Shown in pieces: positions 7,823 to 16,758 of a stretch of 64,000 nt of DNA. Source of the DNA: Arthrobacter sp. Marseille-P9274. GTDB lineage: Bacteria > Actinomycetota > Actinomycetes > Actinomycetales > Micrococcaceae. The position numbers were made by a program, and so were the translations under genes. Location of the stretch: the NCBI RefSeq assembly GCF_946892675.1, contig NZ_CAMPOV010000001.1, positions 1,834,033 through 1,898,032 of the forward strand, given 5' to 3'. Every line of letters starts with the position of its first letter. Within the stretch, counting starts at the first letter, position 1. The notes beneath the pieces were generated by a model. That model worked only from the letters and a program-made list of their open reading frames with translations. It had not been told where the DNA came from and searched no databases.

Positions 7823-10030
7823 TCAGCCCCGCTCAAGGAACGCCTCCTTCTCCGGGTTCAGGTAAAGCTCGATCGCCTCGGCCAGTTCCGGGTAGTCTCC
7901 GAGCAGCGCGTCGTGCTCGATAATTGCCGCCGCATCCCGGCGCGCCTGTTCGATGATGGGTTCGTCCTTGATGACCCGCAGCAGCTTCAGCGTGGACTTG
8001 CCGCCGGACTGCGTCGAGCCGAGGATGTCGCCTTCGCGGCGCAGCTTCAGGTCCTCCTGCGACAGGGCGAAGCCGTCCGTCGTCGATGCCACGGCCTGGA
8101 GCCGGTCCCGGCTGGGATGGCCGGGCTCCAGCTGGGTGACCAGCAGGCAGGTCCCCGGCAGCCCGCCGCGGCCCACGCGGCCGCGCAGCTGGTGCAGCTG
8201 CGAAATGCCGAACCGGTCCGCATCCTGGATCACCATGAGCGTGGCATTGTGCACGTCGACGCCGACCTCGATCACGGTGGTGGAAACCAGCAGGTCCAGC
8301 AGGCCTTCGGCGAACGCGGCCATCGTGGCGCTCTTATCCTCCGGGTCGAGCCGCCCGTGCAGCATCCCGATCCGCACCCCGGAGAGCGCCGGGAGCGAGG
8401 CGAGCGACTGGACGGTCTGCTGCACGGATGCCAGCGGCCGCCCTTCCTCATCGTCGTCCGCCGTCGGCTCCAGCGACGCGGGATCCTCGCTCTCGCCGTC
8501 CCCGATCTTGGGACAGACAACGTAGACCTGCCGCCCGGCGTCGATCTCTTCCCTGGCCCGCTCCCAAATGCGCGTGCCCCAGGCCGGGTGCTCGGCGAGG
8601 CCCACCATGTGGGTGCTGATGGGTGCCCGGCCCGCCGGCAGCTCGCGCAGCACGGATGTTTCGAGGTCGCCGAACACGGTCATCGCTACGGTCCTCGGGA
8701 TCGGGGTCGCCGTCATCACGAGCAGGTGCGGCGGGCGCACGGCGCGGGAACGGAGGGCGTCCCGCTGTTCGACGCCGAAGCGGTGCTGTTCGTCCACGAC
8801 GATCAGGCCCAGGTCGAAATACTGCACCTCGTCGGAGAGCAAGGCGTGGGTTCCGATGATGATGCCGGCCTCGCCGGAGGCGATGTCCAGCAGGATCTTC
8901 CGGCGGGCGGAGCCGGTCACCGATCCGGTGAGCAGCACCGCGCGGGTCCCGTCCGCGTCGCCGCCGAGCATGCCGGCCTCGGCCAGCGGTCCCAGGGTGC
9001 GCCGGATCGAGTCGTAGTGCTGGCCGGCGAGGACTTCGGTCGGCGCCAGCAGCGCGGCCTGCCCGCCCGCGTCGATGACCTGCAGCATGGCACGCAGGGC
9101 CACCAGCGTCTTGCCGGAGCCCACCTCGCCCTGCAGCAGGCGGTTCATCGGGTTGTCGGCGGCGAGTTCGCCGGACAGGGTTTCGCCGACCTCGCGCTGG
9201 CCCGCCGTCAGTGTGAACGGCAGCGACGCGTCGAACCGCTCCAGCAGGCCGCCGGGCTTGTGCGGGCGGGCGGTGGCCTCCTCCGCGGCCGCCTGCGCGC
9301 GTCGGCGGGCCAGGGCGGTCTGCAGGATCAGCGCCTCCTGGTAGCGGAACCGGTCCTGGGCCTTCAGCGCGGTCTCGAACTCGTCCGGCCGGTGGATGTT
9401 GCGGTAGGCGTCGCGCAGCGAGTAAAGCCGGTCCCGGATGGCGATGTCGGCCGGCACCGGGTCAGGGACCTTGTCGAAGTCGACACTGTCCAGCAGGACC
9501 TCGACCGCCGATCTGATCCGCCAGCTCGCCACCTTGGCCGTCGCGGGATAGACCGGCACCGGGCGGCGGACGGCCTCGGCGTCGAACTCGGATTCATCGC
9601 CGAGCAGCACGTACTCCGGGTTGGTCAGCGTCAGGCTGTCCCGGTAGGTGGAGACCTTGCCGGCGAACATGGCCAGCGTGCCGGGCGTCAGCTCCTTGGC
9701 CGCGCGGTAGGCGTTAAAGAAGGTGAGCGCGACCGAGCTGTGCCTGCCGCCGAGGCCGTCGGTGACAACAACATCGGTGATCGACCCTTTGCGGGCGCGC
9801 ATCTGGCGGGAGCGGCTGCTCAGGACGCGCGCCACGAGGGTTACGTCTTCGTCCATCGGGAGGTCGGCAATAGGCGTCAGCTCCCCGCGCTTGAGGTACT
9901 TGCGCGGGAAGTAGTTGAGCAGGTCCGCGGTGGCCCGCAGGCCGAGGTGCTTCTCCAGGATACTGGCGGTGCGTTTGCCGACCCGGCGCTCGAGGGGCAG
10001 CGCCAGTTCCGGGGGTTGCCGATCAGTCAT
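7823..10030 (-). CDS. recG: ATP-dependent DNA helicase RecG
   Basis: A 735-residue branch-migration helicase that rescues stalled forks. The order is an N-terminal wedge/OB domain (about residues 50-160), Walker A GEVGSGKT, helicase motif II DEQH followed by RFGVEQRDALR, and motif VI HQLRGRVGRGG. The ATG at 10030 overlaps the end of the upstream DAK2 gene by 8 bases, favouring this start (MTDRQPPEL) over longer in-frame options. rsmD follows after 3 bases. Confidence 0.96.
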   Translation of the reverse strand: MTDRQPPELALPLERRVGKRTASILEKHLGLRATADLLNYFPRKYLKRGELTPIADLPMDEDVTLVARVLSSRSRQMRARKGSITDVVVTDGLGGRHSSVALTFFNAYRAAKELTPGTLAMFAGKVSTYRDSLTLTNPEYVLLGDESEFDAEAVRRPVPVYPATAKVASWRIRSAVEVLLDSVDFDKVPDPVPADIAIRDRLYSLRDAYRNIHRPDEFETALKAQDRFRYQEALILQTALARRRAQAAAEEATARPHKPGGLLERFDASLPFTLTAGQREVGETLSGELAADNPMNRLLQGEVGSGKTLVALRAMLQVIDAGGQAALLAPTEVLAGQHYDSIRRTLGPLAEAGMLGGDADGTRAVLLTGSVTGSARRKILLDIASGEAGIIIGTHALLSDEVQYFDLGLIVVDEQHRFGVEQRDALRSRAVRPPHLLVMTATPIPRTVAMTVFGDLETSVLRELPAGRAPISTHMVGLAEHPAWGTRIWERAREEIDAGRQVYVVCPKIGDGESEDPASLEPTADDDEEGRPLASVQQTVQSLASLPALSGVRIGMLHGRLDPEDKSATMAAFAEGLLDLLVSTTVIEVGVDVHNATLMVIQDADRFGISQLHQLRGRVGRGGLPGTCLLVTQLEPGHPSRDRLQAVASTTDGFALSQEDLKLRREGDILGSTQSGGKSTLKLLRVIKDEPIIEQARRDAAAIIEHDALLGDYPELAEAIELYLNPEKEAFLERG

Positions 10031-10994
10031 GGGCCTCGTAGGCCGGCGCGGCCGCAAGGTCCGTCACGGACAGGTTACTCGGCTCCCCGAAGGACCGGAT
10101 GGCGGCCAGCGCCGGGTCAGCGGCGGGAACGTGGGCGTGGATCCGCCAGCGGTAGCCGCCCTCCACCTCCGTTACGGCGCTGAGGATCACGGAGTCCCCC
10201 AGCTCGTCCAGCTGCAGCCGCAGCGTCGCGGCGTCCAGCGGACTGAGGTTGATGGTGCACATGACCTCGACACCCTCGTGGGCATGGTCCAGGTGGATGT
10301 GCGGGTCCTGCACGCTGTACCCGTGGAGCCCGTCCAGCAGTTCCGGCTGGAGCTCCTGGCCAAGGGCGCTCGCCCGGAGGGTATCGAGGATGAGCAGGAA
10401 GCCCACGGCGCCGGCGTCCACCACCTGTGCGGCGGCCAGCGGGCCCAGCTGGTCCTCCGTCTCCACCACCGCTTCCAGGGCCGCGCCGACAACCGCCTCC
10501 AGCGTGGCGGCCAGGGCATGGTTCGAATGGTCGCCGGCATGCACCGGGTCCCCGGCATTGGCCGCGCGGGAGACCGCCTCGATCACGGACAGCATGGTGC
10601 CCGGCACCGGGTCGCTCAGGGCCGACCAGCAGCGGATCTCCGCCCGCTGCAGCGCCGCGGCCAGCAGCGGGCCGGTCATCCGGGTGGTCCCGTGCAGCGG
10701 CTCGGACAGCGCCGAGAGGAAAACCGAGAACAGGGTACCGCTGTTGCCCCGGGCATCCTCCATCGCCGCCTGGCCCGCGGCTGCCAGCAGCTCGCCCACG
10801 TCCGTGGTCTCCGCCTCGGCGGCCGCGAGGGCCGCGGACCGGACGGTGAGGTAGAGGTTGGTTCCGGTGTCACCGTCCGCGACCGGGAAAATGTTGATCG
10901 CGTTCAGCCTGTCGCTGTGATTGCCCAGTACTACTTCCGCTTTGCCGAGCCAGCGTTTCAACGCCTGCGCATTCGCGGCTACTTTTGTCTGCAA
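10023..10994 (-). CDS. DAK2 (DhaL-like) domain protein, FakA-like but short
   Basis: A 323-residue protein. The N-terminal DhaL-type nucleotide-binding domain has NIFPVADGDTGTNLYLT, whose aspartates bind the Mg-ADP in dihydroxyacetone kinase and fatty-acid kinase FakA. A second region from about residue 240 (DELGDSVILS and WRIHAHVPAAD) matches the middle domain of FakA. The C-terminal FakB-interacting half of the roughly 550-residue family members is absent. It overlaps recG by 8 bases. Whether it phosphorylates fatty acids is unproven. Confidence 0.82.
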   Translation of the reverse strand: MQTKVAANAQALKRWLGKAEVVLGNHSDRLNAINIFPVADGDTGTNLYLTVRSAALAAAEAETTDVGELLAAAGQAAMEDARGNSGTLFSVFLSALSEPLHGTTRMTGPLLAAALQRAEIRCWSALSDPVPGTMLSVIEAVSRAANAGDPVHAGDHSNHALAATLEAVVGAALEAVVETEDQLGPLAAAQVVDAGAVGFLLILDTLRASALGQELQPELLDGLHGYSVQDPHIHLDHAHEGVEVMCTINLSPLDAATLRLQLDELGDSVILSAVTEVEGGYRWRIHAHVPAADPALAAIRSFGEPSNLSVTDLAAAPAYEAHD

Positions 10995-11148
10995 GTCGGT
11001 CCGTTCCCGTGGCCGCCGGCGCGCTGGCCCGCGGCGTCTTTCAGTTCTGAGGCGTTAACCGAGCCTACAGCAGAGAATCTGCGGCGGGGATAACGTTTTG
11101 GCAAGCCGCGCGGAACGGCGGCCAAATTCTTCGGCATCCGGCAGCCGA

Positions 11149-11160
11149 TAGGCTGGATCC
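11149..11160 (+). promoter_or_regulatory. Putative -10 element giving a leaderless start
   Basis: TAGGCT (11149-11154) ends 6 bases before the ATG at 11161. There is no Shine-Dalgarno sequence. The spacing suggests transcription starts at or near the start codon. No good -35 element is visible. Confidence 0.45.
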
Positions 11161-11646
11161 ATGCCCCGAAATCCGTCCGTCAAGCGCGTGCCCCTCCTGC
11201 TCCTCGGTGCCGGGGTGATCCTGGCGGCCTCCGCGTGTTCCCCGATCGTGGATGTCGATCCGGCCGAAGACGCGGCCAACCCGGCCTGCGCTCCCATGAT
11301 GGTCATACTCCCCCAGTTTGTTGCCGACTTCCCGCGCCGCGAGACCTCCAGCCAGGCGACGGCCGCCTGGGGCGACCCGTCCCGCGTGATCCTCAGGTGC
11401 GGTGTTCCGGCCCCCGGTCCGACGACGGACCAGTGCGTCAACGTCAACGGGATCGACTGGGTGCTGCGCGAAGGCGACGGCTCCTGGACCGCCGTCACCT
11501 ACGGACGTACCCCGGCCACCGAACTGGTCTTCAATCCGGACGAGGTGGCGGAAAGCACCATCCTGGTGGACCTGGCGGACGCCGCGGCGAAGATCCCGCA
11601 GACCGACCGGTGCTTGGGCGCCGGCGACACCCTCGACGTTCCGTAG
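11161..11646 (+). CDS. DUF3515 lipoprotein
   Basis: A 161-residue protein with a basic N-terminus, a hydrophobic stretch and a lipobox-like ASAC with Cys26, so it is probably lipid-anchored outside the membrane. The rest matches the actinobacterial DUF3515 family (conserved CAPMM and WGDPSRVILRCGVP), which commonly lies between ddl and thiL or DAK genes. Function is unknown. It is convergent with ddl, and the short gap contains a GC-rich hairpin. Confidence 0.85.
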   Translation: MPRNPSVKRVPLLLLGAGVILAASACSPIVDVDPAEDAANPACAPMMVILPQFVADFPRRETSSQATAAWGDPSRVILRCGVPAPGPTTDQCVNVNGIDWVLREGDGSWTAVTYGRTPATELVFNPDEVAESTILVDLADAAAKIPQTDRCLGAGDTLDVP

Positions 11647-11672
11647 GCCCCGCCCGCAGCGGGCCGGGGCCT
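11645..11672 (+). terminator. GC-rich hairpin between convergent DUF3515 and ddl genes
   Basis: AGGCCCCG and CGGGGCCT flank an inner CCCG/CGGG pair, giving a strong stem. No T tract follows, so it is only a candidate bidirectional terminator. Confidence 0.45.
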
Positions 11673-11753
11673 CCTGCCCGAGGCCTGCCGCCGGTGCGCA
11701 CGGGCAGAACCCGCCCGCGGCCTGGCGCCGGCCGGTCCAGCCGGACGATCCGG

Positions 11754-12902
11754 CTAGCGCAGCCCGATGGGCCGGCTGAGCGCCAGGTGGATCAGCTCGT
11801 CGATCAGCTCCGTGTACGGCAACCCGGACTTCGCCCACATCTGCGGGTACATGCTGATCGGCGTGAAGCCGGGCATCGTGTTGATCTCGTTGATGATCAG
11901 CCCGCCGTCGGGTGTGTAGAAGAAGTCTGCCCGCGAGAGTCCTTCGGCTCCCACGGCGTCGAAGGCCCGGGCAGCCAGCTCCCGCACCCGCGCGGTCGCA
12001 TCGTCAGGCAGCTCGGCGGGGCAGCTCAGCGCGGCCGCCGCGCCGTCCACGTACTTGGCTTCGAAATCGTAGAACGCATGCTCGCCCGGCTGCACCGCGA
12101 TCTCGCCCGGCAGGCTGGTGCGCGGGTCCTCGATGCCGCGGCCCTGCAGGACGGCGACCTCGATCTCCCGCCCGGGGATTCCGGCTTCCACGACCACCTT
12201 GGGATCATGCTCGCGGGCGGTTTCGACGGCGGACCGCAGCTGCGCGGGCTCCGTCACCCGGGTGATCCCCATGGAGGAACCGGCCCGGGCGGGCTTGACG
12301 AACACCGGGAAGTCCAGCGCGGCGGCGCGCTGCAGCGCCGCCTCCGGGTCCCGCTGCCACTGCCGGTCCGTGATGACCTCGTAGGGTCCGACCTCGAGCC
12401 CGGCGGCGGCGAAGGCCAGCTTCATGAAGTGCTTGTCCATCCCCACGGCGGACGCGAGCACCCCCGCGCCGACATAGCGGACGTCCGCCATCTCCAGCAT
12501 GCCCTGCAGCGTGCCGTCCTCGCCGAAGGGGCCGTGCAGCAGCGGCAGCACCACGTCGATCCGGCCCATGCTCCGGGTCGATTCGGGGCCGGTCCGAACC
12601 AGCAGCTCCGCGGCCGAATCCCGCGCGGCCAGCATCACATGCTCCGCCGAGTCCGGAACCTCCGGCAGCTGACCGGCCGTAAGCGTCCACTCCTGCGGAT
12701 TTCCGCTGACCAGCACCCACTGGCCGTTCCGCGCGATCCCCACGGGAACGACGTCGTACTTGTCCTTGTCAATGGCGGCGAGCACGCCCGCCGCGGTCAC
12801 GCAGCTGACCGAATGTTCGCTGGAACGGCCGCCGAACAGCACGGCCACGCGGGGCTTGGTGCCGGATTCCGGCTCGGTCGCGTCGAAAGAAGTCAAAGTC
12901 AC
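11754..12902 (-). CDS. ddl: D-alanine--D-alanine ligase
   Basis: A 382-residue ATP-grasp enzyme that makes D-Ala-D-Ala for peptidoglycan. VAVLFGGRSSEHSVSC opens the first domain, a glycine-rich ATP loop (KPARAGSSMGITR) lies in the middle, and the C-terminal metal-binding region reads INEINTMPGFTPISMYP. The ATG overlaps the gpsA stop by 4 bases, so the two are coupled. Confidence 0.96.
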   Translation of the reverse strand: MTLTSFDATEPESGTKPRVAVLFGGRSSEHSVSCVTAAGVLAAIDKDKYDVVPVGIARNGQWVLVSGNPQEWTLTAGQLPEVPDSAEHVMLAARDSAAELLVRTGPESTRSMGRIDVVLPLLHGPFGEDGTLQGMLEMADVRYVGAGVLASAVGMDKHFMKLAFAAAGLEVGPYEVITDRQWQRDPEAALQRAAALDFPVFVKPARAGSSMGITRVTEPAQLRSAVETAREHDPKVVVEAGIPGREIEVAVLQGRGIEDPRTSLPGEIAVQPGEHAFYDFEAKYVDGAAAALSCPAELPDDATARVRELAARAFDAVGAEGLSRADFFYTPDGGLIINEINTMPGFTPISMYPQMWAKSGLPYTELIDELIHLALSRPIGLR

Positions 12903-13936
12903 TGGTCCTGTTCGCCTTCTGATTTGAGTTCACGGGTCAGCAGCCGCGGTGCGAGGTCCTCGACGGAGATCTCCCCCTCCAGCACGGCCACGACGCTTTC
13001 GGTAATCGGCATCTCCACGCCCATGTGGTTGGCCAGGTCAAGCACCGCGCGGCCGGACTTGATGCCTTCGGCCGTCTGGGTCATGCGCAGGGTGACCTCA
13101 TCGAGGCTCAGCCCCTCGCCCAGCAGCCGGCCGGCGGTGTGGTTGCGCGAAAGCGGCGAGGAACATGTCGCCACCAGGTCGCCCAGGCCGGCGAGTCCGG
13201 CCATGGTTTCGACCTCCCCGCCCAGGGCGAGGGTCAGCCGCGTGGTTTCGGCGAGGCCGCGGGTGATGACGGAGGCCTTGGTGTTGTCGCCCATGTGCTT
13301 GCCGTCGCAGATGCCGACGCAGAGCGCGATCACGTTCTTGACGATCCCGCCGATCTCCACGCCGACCACGTCCGTGTTGGTGTACGGCCGGAAGTAGCGG
13401 GCGGTGCAGGTGTTCGCGATCCACTGGGCGACCTCGCGGTCCGTGCACGCGACCACGGAGGCGGTGGGTTCCTTCCGGGCGATCTCCATCGCCAGGTTCG
13501 GTCCCGAGATGACGGCCACCCGCTCGTCCGGCAGGCCGAGCTCCTCCTTGATCACCTCGCTCATGCGCGCGTCCGTGCCTCGTTCCAGCCCCTTCATCAG
13601 GGAAACAACGACGGCGGTGTCCCCCAGCAGGGGTTTCCAGCCCGCCAGCTGCGGGCGCAGGGTTTGGGCCGGAACGGCCAGGACCACCAGGTCCGCGCCG
13701 GCGAGCACCTTGGCCACATCCGCGGAGGCACCGAGGTTCTCCGGCAGGACGATGTCCTTGAGGTACTTGGAGTTGAGGTGGCTGGTATTGATCTCCTCCG
13801 CGACCTCGGCCCGGCGCGCCCAGAGGCGCACCTCCAGTTCCGGATGCGCGTCGGCAACGACCTTGGCAAACGTGGTGCCCCAGCTGCCGGCGCCGAGCAC
13901 GGCTACCGCGGCCGGCAGGCCGGCCCGCGCGCTCAC
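12899..13936 (-). CDS. gpsA: Glycerol-3-phosphate dehydrogenase [NAD(P)+]
   Basis: A 345-residue enzyme reducing dihydroxyacetone phosphate to sn-glycerol-3-phosphate for phospholipid synthesis. The Rossmann motif VLGAGSWGTTFAK is near the N-terminus, followed by VLAVPAQ and SLMKGLE; the C-terminal catalytic domain contains GLGDLVATCSS and SRN. The GTG start overlaps the plsC stop (GTGA), and the end overlaps ddl. Confidence 0.97.
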   Translation of the reverse strand: MSARAGLPAAVAVLGAGSWGTTFAKVVADAHPELEVRLWARRAEVAEEINTSHLNSKYLKDIVLPENLGASADVAKVLAGADLVVLAVPAQTLRPQLAGWKPLLGDTAVVVSLMKGLERGTDARMSEVIKEELGLPDERVAVISGPNLAMEIARKEPTASVVACTDREVAQWIANTCTARYFRPYTNTDVVGVEIGGIVKNVIALCVGICDGKHMGDNTKASVITRGLAETTRLTLALGGEVETMAGLAGLGDLVATCSSPLSRNHTAGRLLGEGLSLDEVTLRMTQTAEGIKSGRAVLDLANHMGVEMPITESVVAVLEGEISVEDLAPRLLTRELKSEGEQDQ

Positions 13937-14697
13937 GCCTGGTCCTCCGGCAGCGCCCGCTGCTCGAAGTCCCGGCCGGTGGCGCTCTGCCCGCGCTGCG
14001 CCGGATCCCAGCGGATGGCCGGAGCCTCCTCGTCGCGGAGCCCCTCCAGCAGCACGGTAATGGCATCCATGATCTTGTTCGTGGCCGCGTCAAGCACCGT
14101 CTTGGTCACCGGAAGCCCCTCGAACTCGCTCAGGTCCACCGGGGGACCCGCGACGACGCGTGCGGTCTTGCGCGGGAACAGGTGCAGCTTCTTCGCGTAG
14201 CGCGGGAGGAGCTCGTTGGCGCCCCAGTGCGCCACCGGCACTACGGGCGCCCCCGTCTGCAGCGCCAGCCGCGCTGCCCCGGTCCGGCCGCGCATAGGCC
14301 AGAGATCGGGATCGCGGGTGAGCGTGCCCTCCGGGTAGATGATGACGGCGCCGCCCTCGTCCATGACGCTGCGGGCGGTCTCCAGCGAGCTGTTGGCTCC
14401 GGCGCTGCTCCGCTCCACCGGGATCTGCCGGGACGCGCCCAGGATCGGGCCGACCACGGGAATCTTGAACAGCGACGCCTTCGCCAGGAAGTGCGGGAGA
14501 TGGCCGTGGTTGTAGACGTAGTGCCCCACGACCAGCGGATCGATCTCCGTGTTGTGGTTCGGGCAGACGATGAAGCCGCGGTCCTTGGGCAGGTGCTCGC
14601 CCCCGCTCCATTTCCGTCCCAGCGCCAGGTCCAGGACCGGCCGGACCAGCACGGCCACCGTTCCGAGGGTGGCGCGTTCCTTGCGTCCCGCTTTCAT
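13933..14697 (-). CDS. plsC: Lysophospholipid acyltransferase (PlsC family)
   Basis: A protein of about 254 residues with the acyltransferase block I NHNTEID (His48 and Asp53), block III YPEGT and a proline-containing block IV, as in 1-acyl-sn-glycerol-3-phosphate acyltransferase. It sits directly before gpsA, which makes the glycerol-3-phosphate backbone. I use the ATG at 14697. A TTG at 14721, overlapping the murA stop by 8 bases, would add 8 residues; neither has a well-spaced ribosome site, so the start is uncertain. Which acyl acceptor it uses is not determined. Confidence 0.88.
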   Translation of the reverse strand: MKAGRKERATLGTVAVLVRPVLDLALGRKWSGGEHLPKDRGFIVCPNHNTEIDPLVVGHYVYNHGHLPHFLAKASLFKIPVVGPILGASRQIPVERSSAGANSSLETARSVMDEGGAVIIYPEGTLTRDPDLWPMRGRTGAARLALQTGAPVVPVAHWGANELLPRYAKKLHLFPRKTARVVAGPPVDLSEFEGLPVTKTVLDAATNKIMDAITVLLEGLRDEEAPAIRWDPAQRGQSATGRDFEQRALPEDQA

Positions 14698-14713
14698 TCC
14701 TCTCGCCGGCGCC

Positions 14714-16030
14714 TCAGACAATGTCGAAATCCGCGCCGAGGCTTTCCAGCTTGGACTGGAACCGTTCGTAACCGCGGTTGATCAGCTCCAGGCCGGTCAC
14801 GCGGGACGTTCCGGTGGCTGCCAGGGCCGCGATGAGGTGGCTGAAGCCGCCGCGGAGGTCCGGGATGTCGATGTCCGCGCCGCGCAGCTGCGTCGGGCCG
14901 GAAATGACGGCCGAGTGCAGGAAGTTGCGCTGGCCAAAGCGGCAGGGCACGCTGCCCAGGCACTCGCGGTGCAGCTGGATGTTCGCGCCCATCCGGACCA
15001 GGGCCTGGGTGAAGCCGAAGCGGTTCTCGTAGACCGTCTCGTGCACGATCGACACGCCGGCGGCCTGGGTCAGGGCGACCACCAGCGGCTGCTGCCAGTC
15101 CGTCATGAAGCCCGGGTGCACGTCCGTCTCGAGCACGAGCGGCGAGAGCTTGCCGCCGGTGTGGCGGAAGCGGATGCCGTTGTCGTCGATATCGAATTCG
15201 CCGCCGATCTTGCGGAACGTGTTCAGGAACGCAGTCAGGTCGGACTGGTTCGCCCCCTCGACATAGATGTCCCCCTCGGTCACCAGCGCGGCCGATGCCC
15301 ACGAGGCGGCCTCGTTGCGGTCCGGCAGGGCCCGGTGGTTGAAGCCGCGCAGCTGCTCCACGCCCTCGATCCGAATCACGCGGTCCGTCTGGACGCTGAT
15401 AATCGCGCCCATCTTCTGCAGCACCGCGATCAGGTCCATGATCTCCGGCTCGATCGCCGCGCCGCTGAGCTCGGTGATGCCTTCGGCACGCGTGGCGGTC
15501 AGCAGGACCTGTTCCGTGGCGCCGACACTCGGGTAAGGCAGCGAGAGCTTCGCACCTTTCAGGCCCTTAGGCGCCGAAATCGAGATGCCGCCCTCGCGCT
15601 TGTCCACGACGGCGCCGAACTGGCGCAGCACCTCGAGGTGGTAGTCGATCGGCCGGTCGCCGATGCGGCAGCCGCCGAGATCCGGGATGAAGGCCTCGCC
15701 GATGCTGTGGATCAGCGGCCCGCAGAACAGAATCGGGATCCGGGAATCGCCGGCGTGCGCATCGATGTCCTTCATCTGGGCCGTCTTCACGTGCGACGGA
15801 TCCAGCGTCAGGTCACCCGAGACCGGGTCCTTCGCAACCTCTACGCCATGGAGGCGGAGCAGGCTGGTGACGACGTCGACATCCTTGATCTCCGGCACAT
15901 TCCGAAGCACCGACGGCTCGTTGCCGAGCAGCGAGGCGACCATCGCCTTGGGGACAAGGTTCTTGGCTCCCCGTACGGTTACCTTTCCCGTGAGCGGGAC
16001 TCCACCGCGAATGGTCAAAACGCTTGCCAT
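14714..16030 (-). CDS. murA: UDP-N-acetylglucosamine 1-carboxyvinyltransferase
   Basis: A 438-residue enzyme for the first committed step of peptidoglycan synthesis, transfer of enolpyruvate to UDP-GlcNAc. The conserved GAKN occurs at residues 21-24. The active-site loop GGCRIGDRP carries Cys121, equivalent to E. coli Cys115, the residue modified by fosfomycin; mycobacterial enzymes have Asp there. The ATG at 16030 is preceded by GGAACAGG at suitable distance; a GTG two codons upstream is possible. It precedes plsC by about 16 bases. Confidence 0.95.
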   Translation of the reverse strand: MASVLTIRGGVPLTGKVTVRGAKNLVPKAMVASLLGNEPSVLRNVPEIKDVDVVTSLLRLHGVEVAKDPVSGDLTLDPSHVKTAQMKDIDAHAGDSRIPILFCGPLIHSIGEAFIPDLGGCRIGDRPIDYHLEVLRQFGAVVDKREGGISISAPKGLKGAKLSLPYPSVGATEQVLLTATRAEGITELSGAAIEPEIMDLIAVLQKMGAIISVQTDRVIRIEGVEQLRGFNHRALPDRNEAASWASAALVTEGDIYVEGANQSDLTAFLNTFRKIGGEFDIDDNGIRFRHTGGKLSPLVLETDVHPGFMTDWQQPLVVALTQAAGVSIVHETVYENRFGFTQALVRMGANIQLHRECLGSVPCRFGQRNFLHSAVISGPTQLRGADIDIPDLRGGFSHLIAALAATGTSRVTGLELINRGYERFQSKLESLGADFDIV

Positions 16031-16143
16031 AAACACCTGTTCCTTAAATTGGCAGGGCCCTCGAGACTTCGCGAAGGCCTCAGCTAAGCATAGAAGCTAC
16101 CGCAATCATCTCGAAATACAGTGGCGTTCACCACCGTGGCGCT

Positions 16144-16743
16144 TTAGGTCCGGGCCGGCAGCGTCTTCGGCTTCCAGGCCGGCCTGGTCTGCTCGTAGGC
16201 CGTGATCTCCTCTTCGTGCTGCAGCGTCAGGCCAATGTCGTCCAGGCCCTCGAGCAGGCGCCAGCGGGTGTAATCGTCGATCTCGAACGGCGCGGTGAGG
16301 GTTCCGCAGACCACGGTCTTGGCCTGCAGGTCAACGGTGACCTCGGTGCCCGGGTGGTTCTCCAGTTCCTTCCAGATCAGCTCGATGTCGTCCTGCGCGA
16401 CCTCGGCCGCCAGCAGGCCCTGCTTTCCTGAGTTGCCGCGGAAGATGTCGGCGAACCGGGAGGAGAGGACCACCTTGAAGCCATAGTCCTTCAGGGCCCA
16501 GACTGCGTGCTCCCGGGAGGAGCCGGTGCCGAAGTCCGGGCCGGCCACGAGGACCGAACCGCGGCTGAACGGCTCCTGGTTCAGGATGAAGGTCTCCTGC
16601 TTCCGCCAGGCGGCGAAGAGGGCGTCCTCGAAGCCGCTGCGGGTGATCCGCTTCAGGTAGACGGCCGGAATGATCTGGTCCGTGTCCACGTTGGACTGGC
16701 GCAGCGGAACGCCGATGCCGGTGTGGGTCAAAAACTTCTCCAT
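16144..16743 (-). CDS. leuD: 3-isopropylmalate dehydratase small subunit
   Basis: A 199-residue swivel-domain subunit of isopropylmalate isomerase, in leucine synthesis. The [15 protein letters not shown] opening and [13 protein letters not shown] motif are family hallmarks. The ATG at 16743 gives [11 protein letters not shown]. It follows leuC by 15 bases and is surely co-transcribed with it. Confidence 0.97.
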   Translation of the reverse strand: MEKFLTHTGIGVPLRQSNVDTDQIIPAVYLKRITRSGFEDALFAAWRKQETFILNQEPFSRGSVLVAGPDFGTGSSREHAVWALKDYGFKVVLSSRFADIFRGNSGKQGLLAAEVAQDDIELIWKELENHPGTEVTVDLQAKTVVCGTLTAPFEIDDYTRWRLLEGLDDIGLTLQHEEEITAYEQTRPAWKPKTLPART

Positions 16744-16758
16744 AATCCTCAAAGCTCC

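Noticed and set aside
7241-10183. A 980-codon plus-strand open frame over rsmD and recG
   Set aside because: It is antisense to two well-conserved genes and its protein has no recognisable domain; long antisense frames are expected at this GC content.
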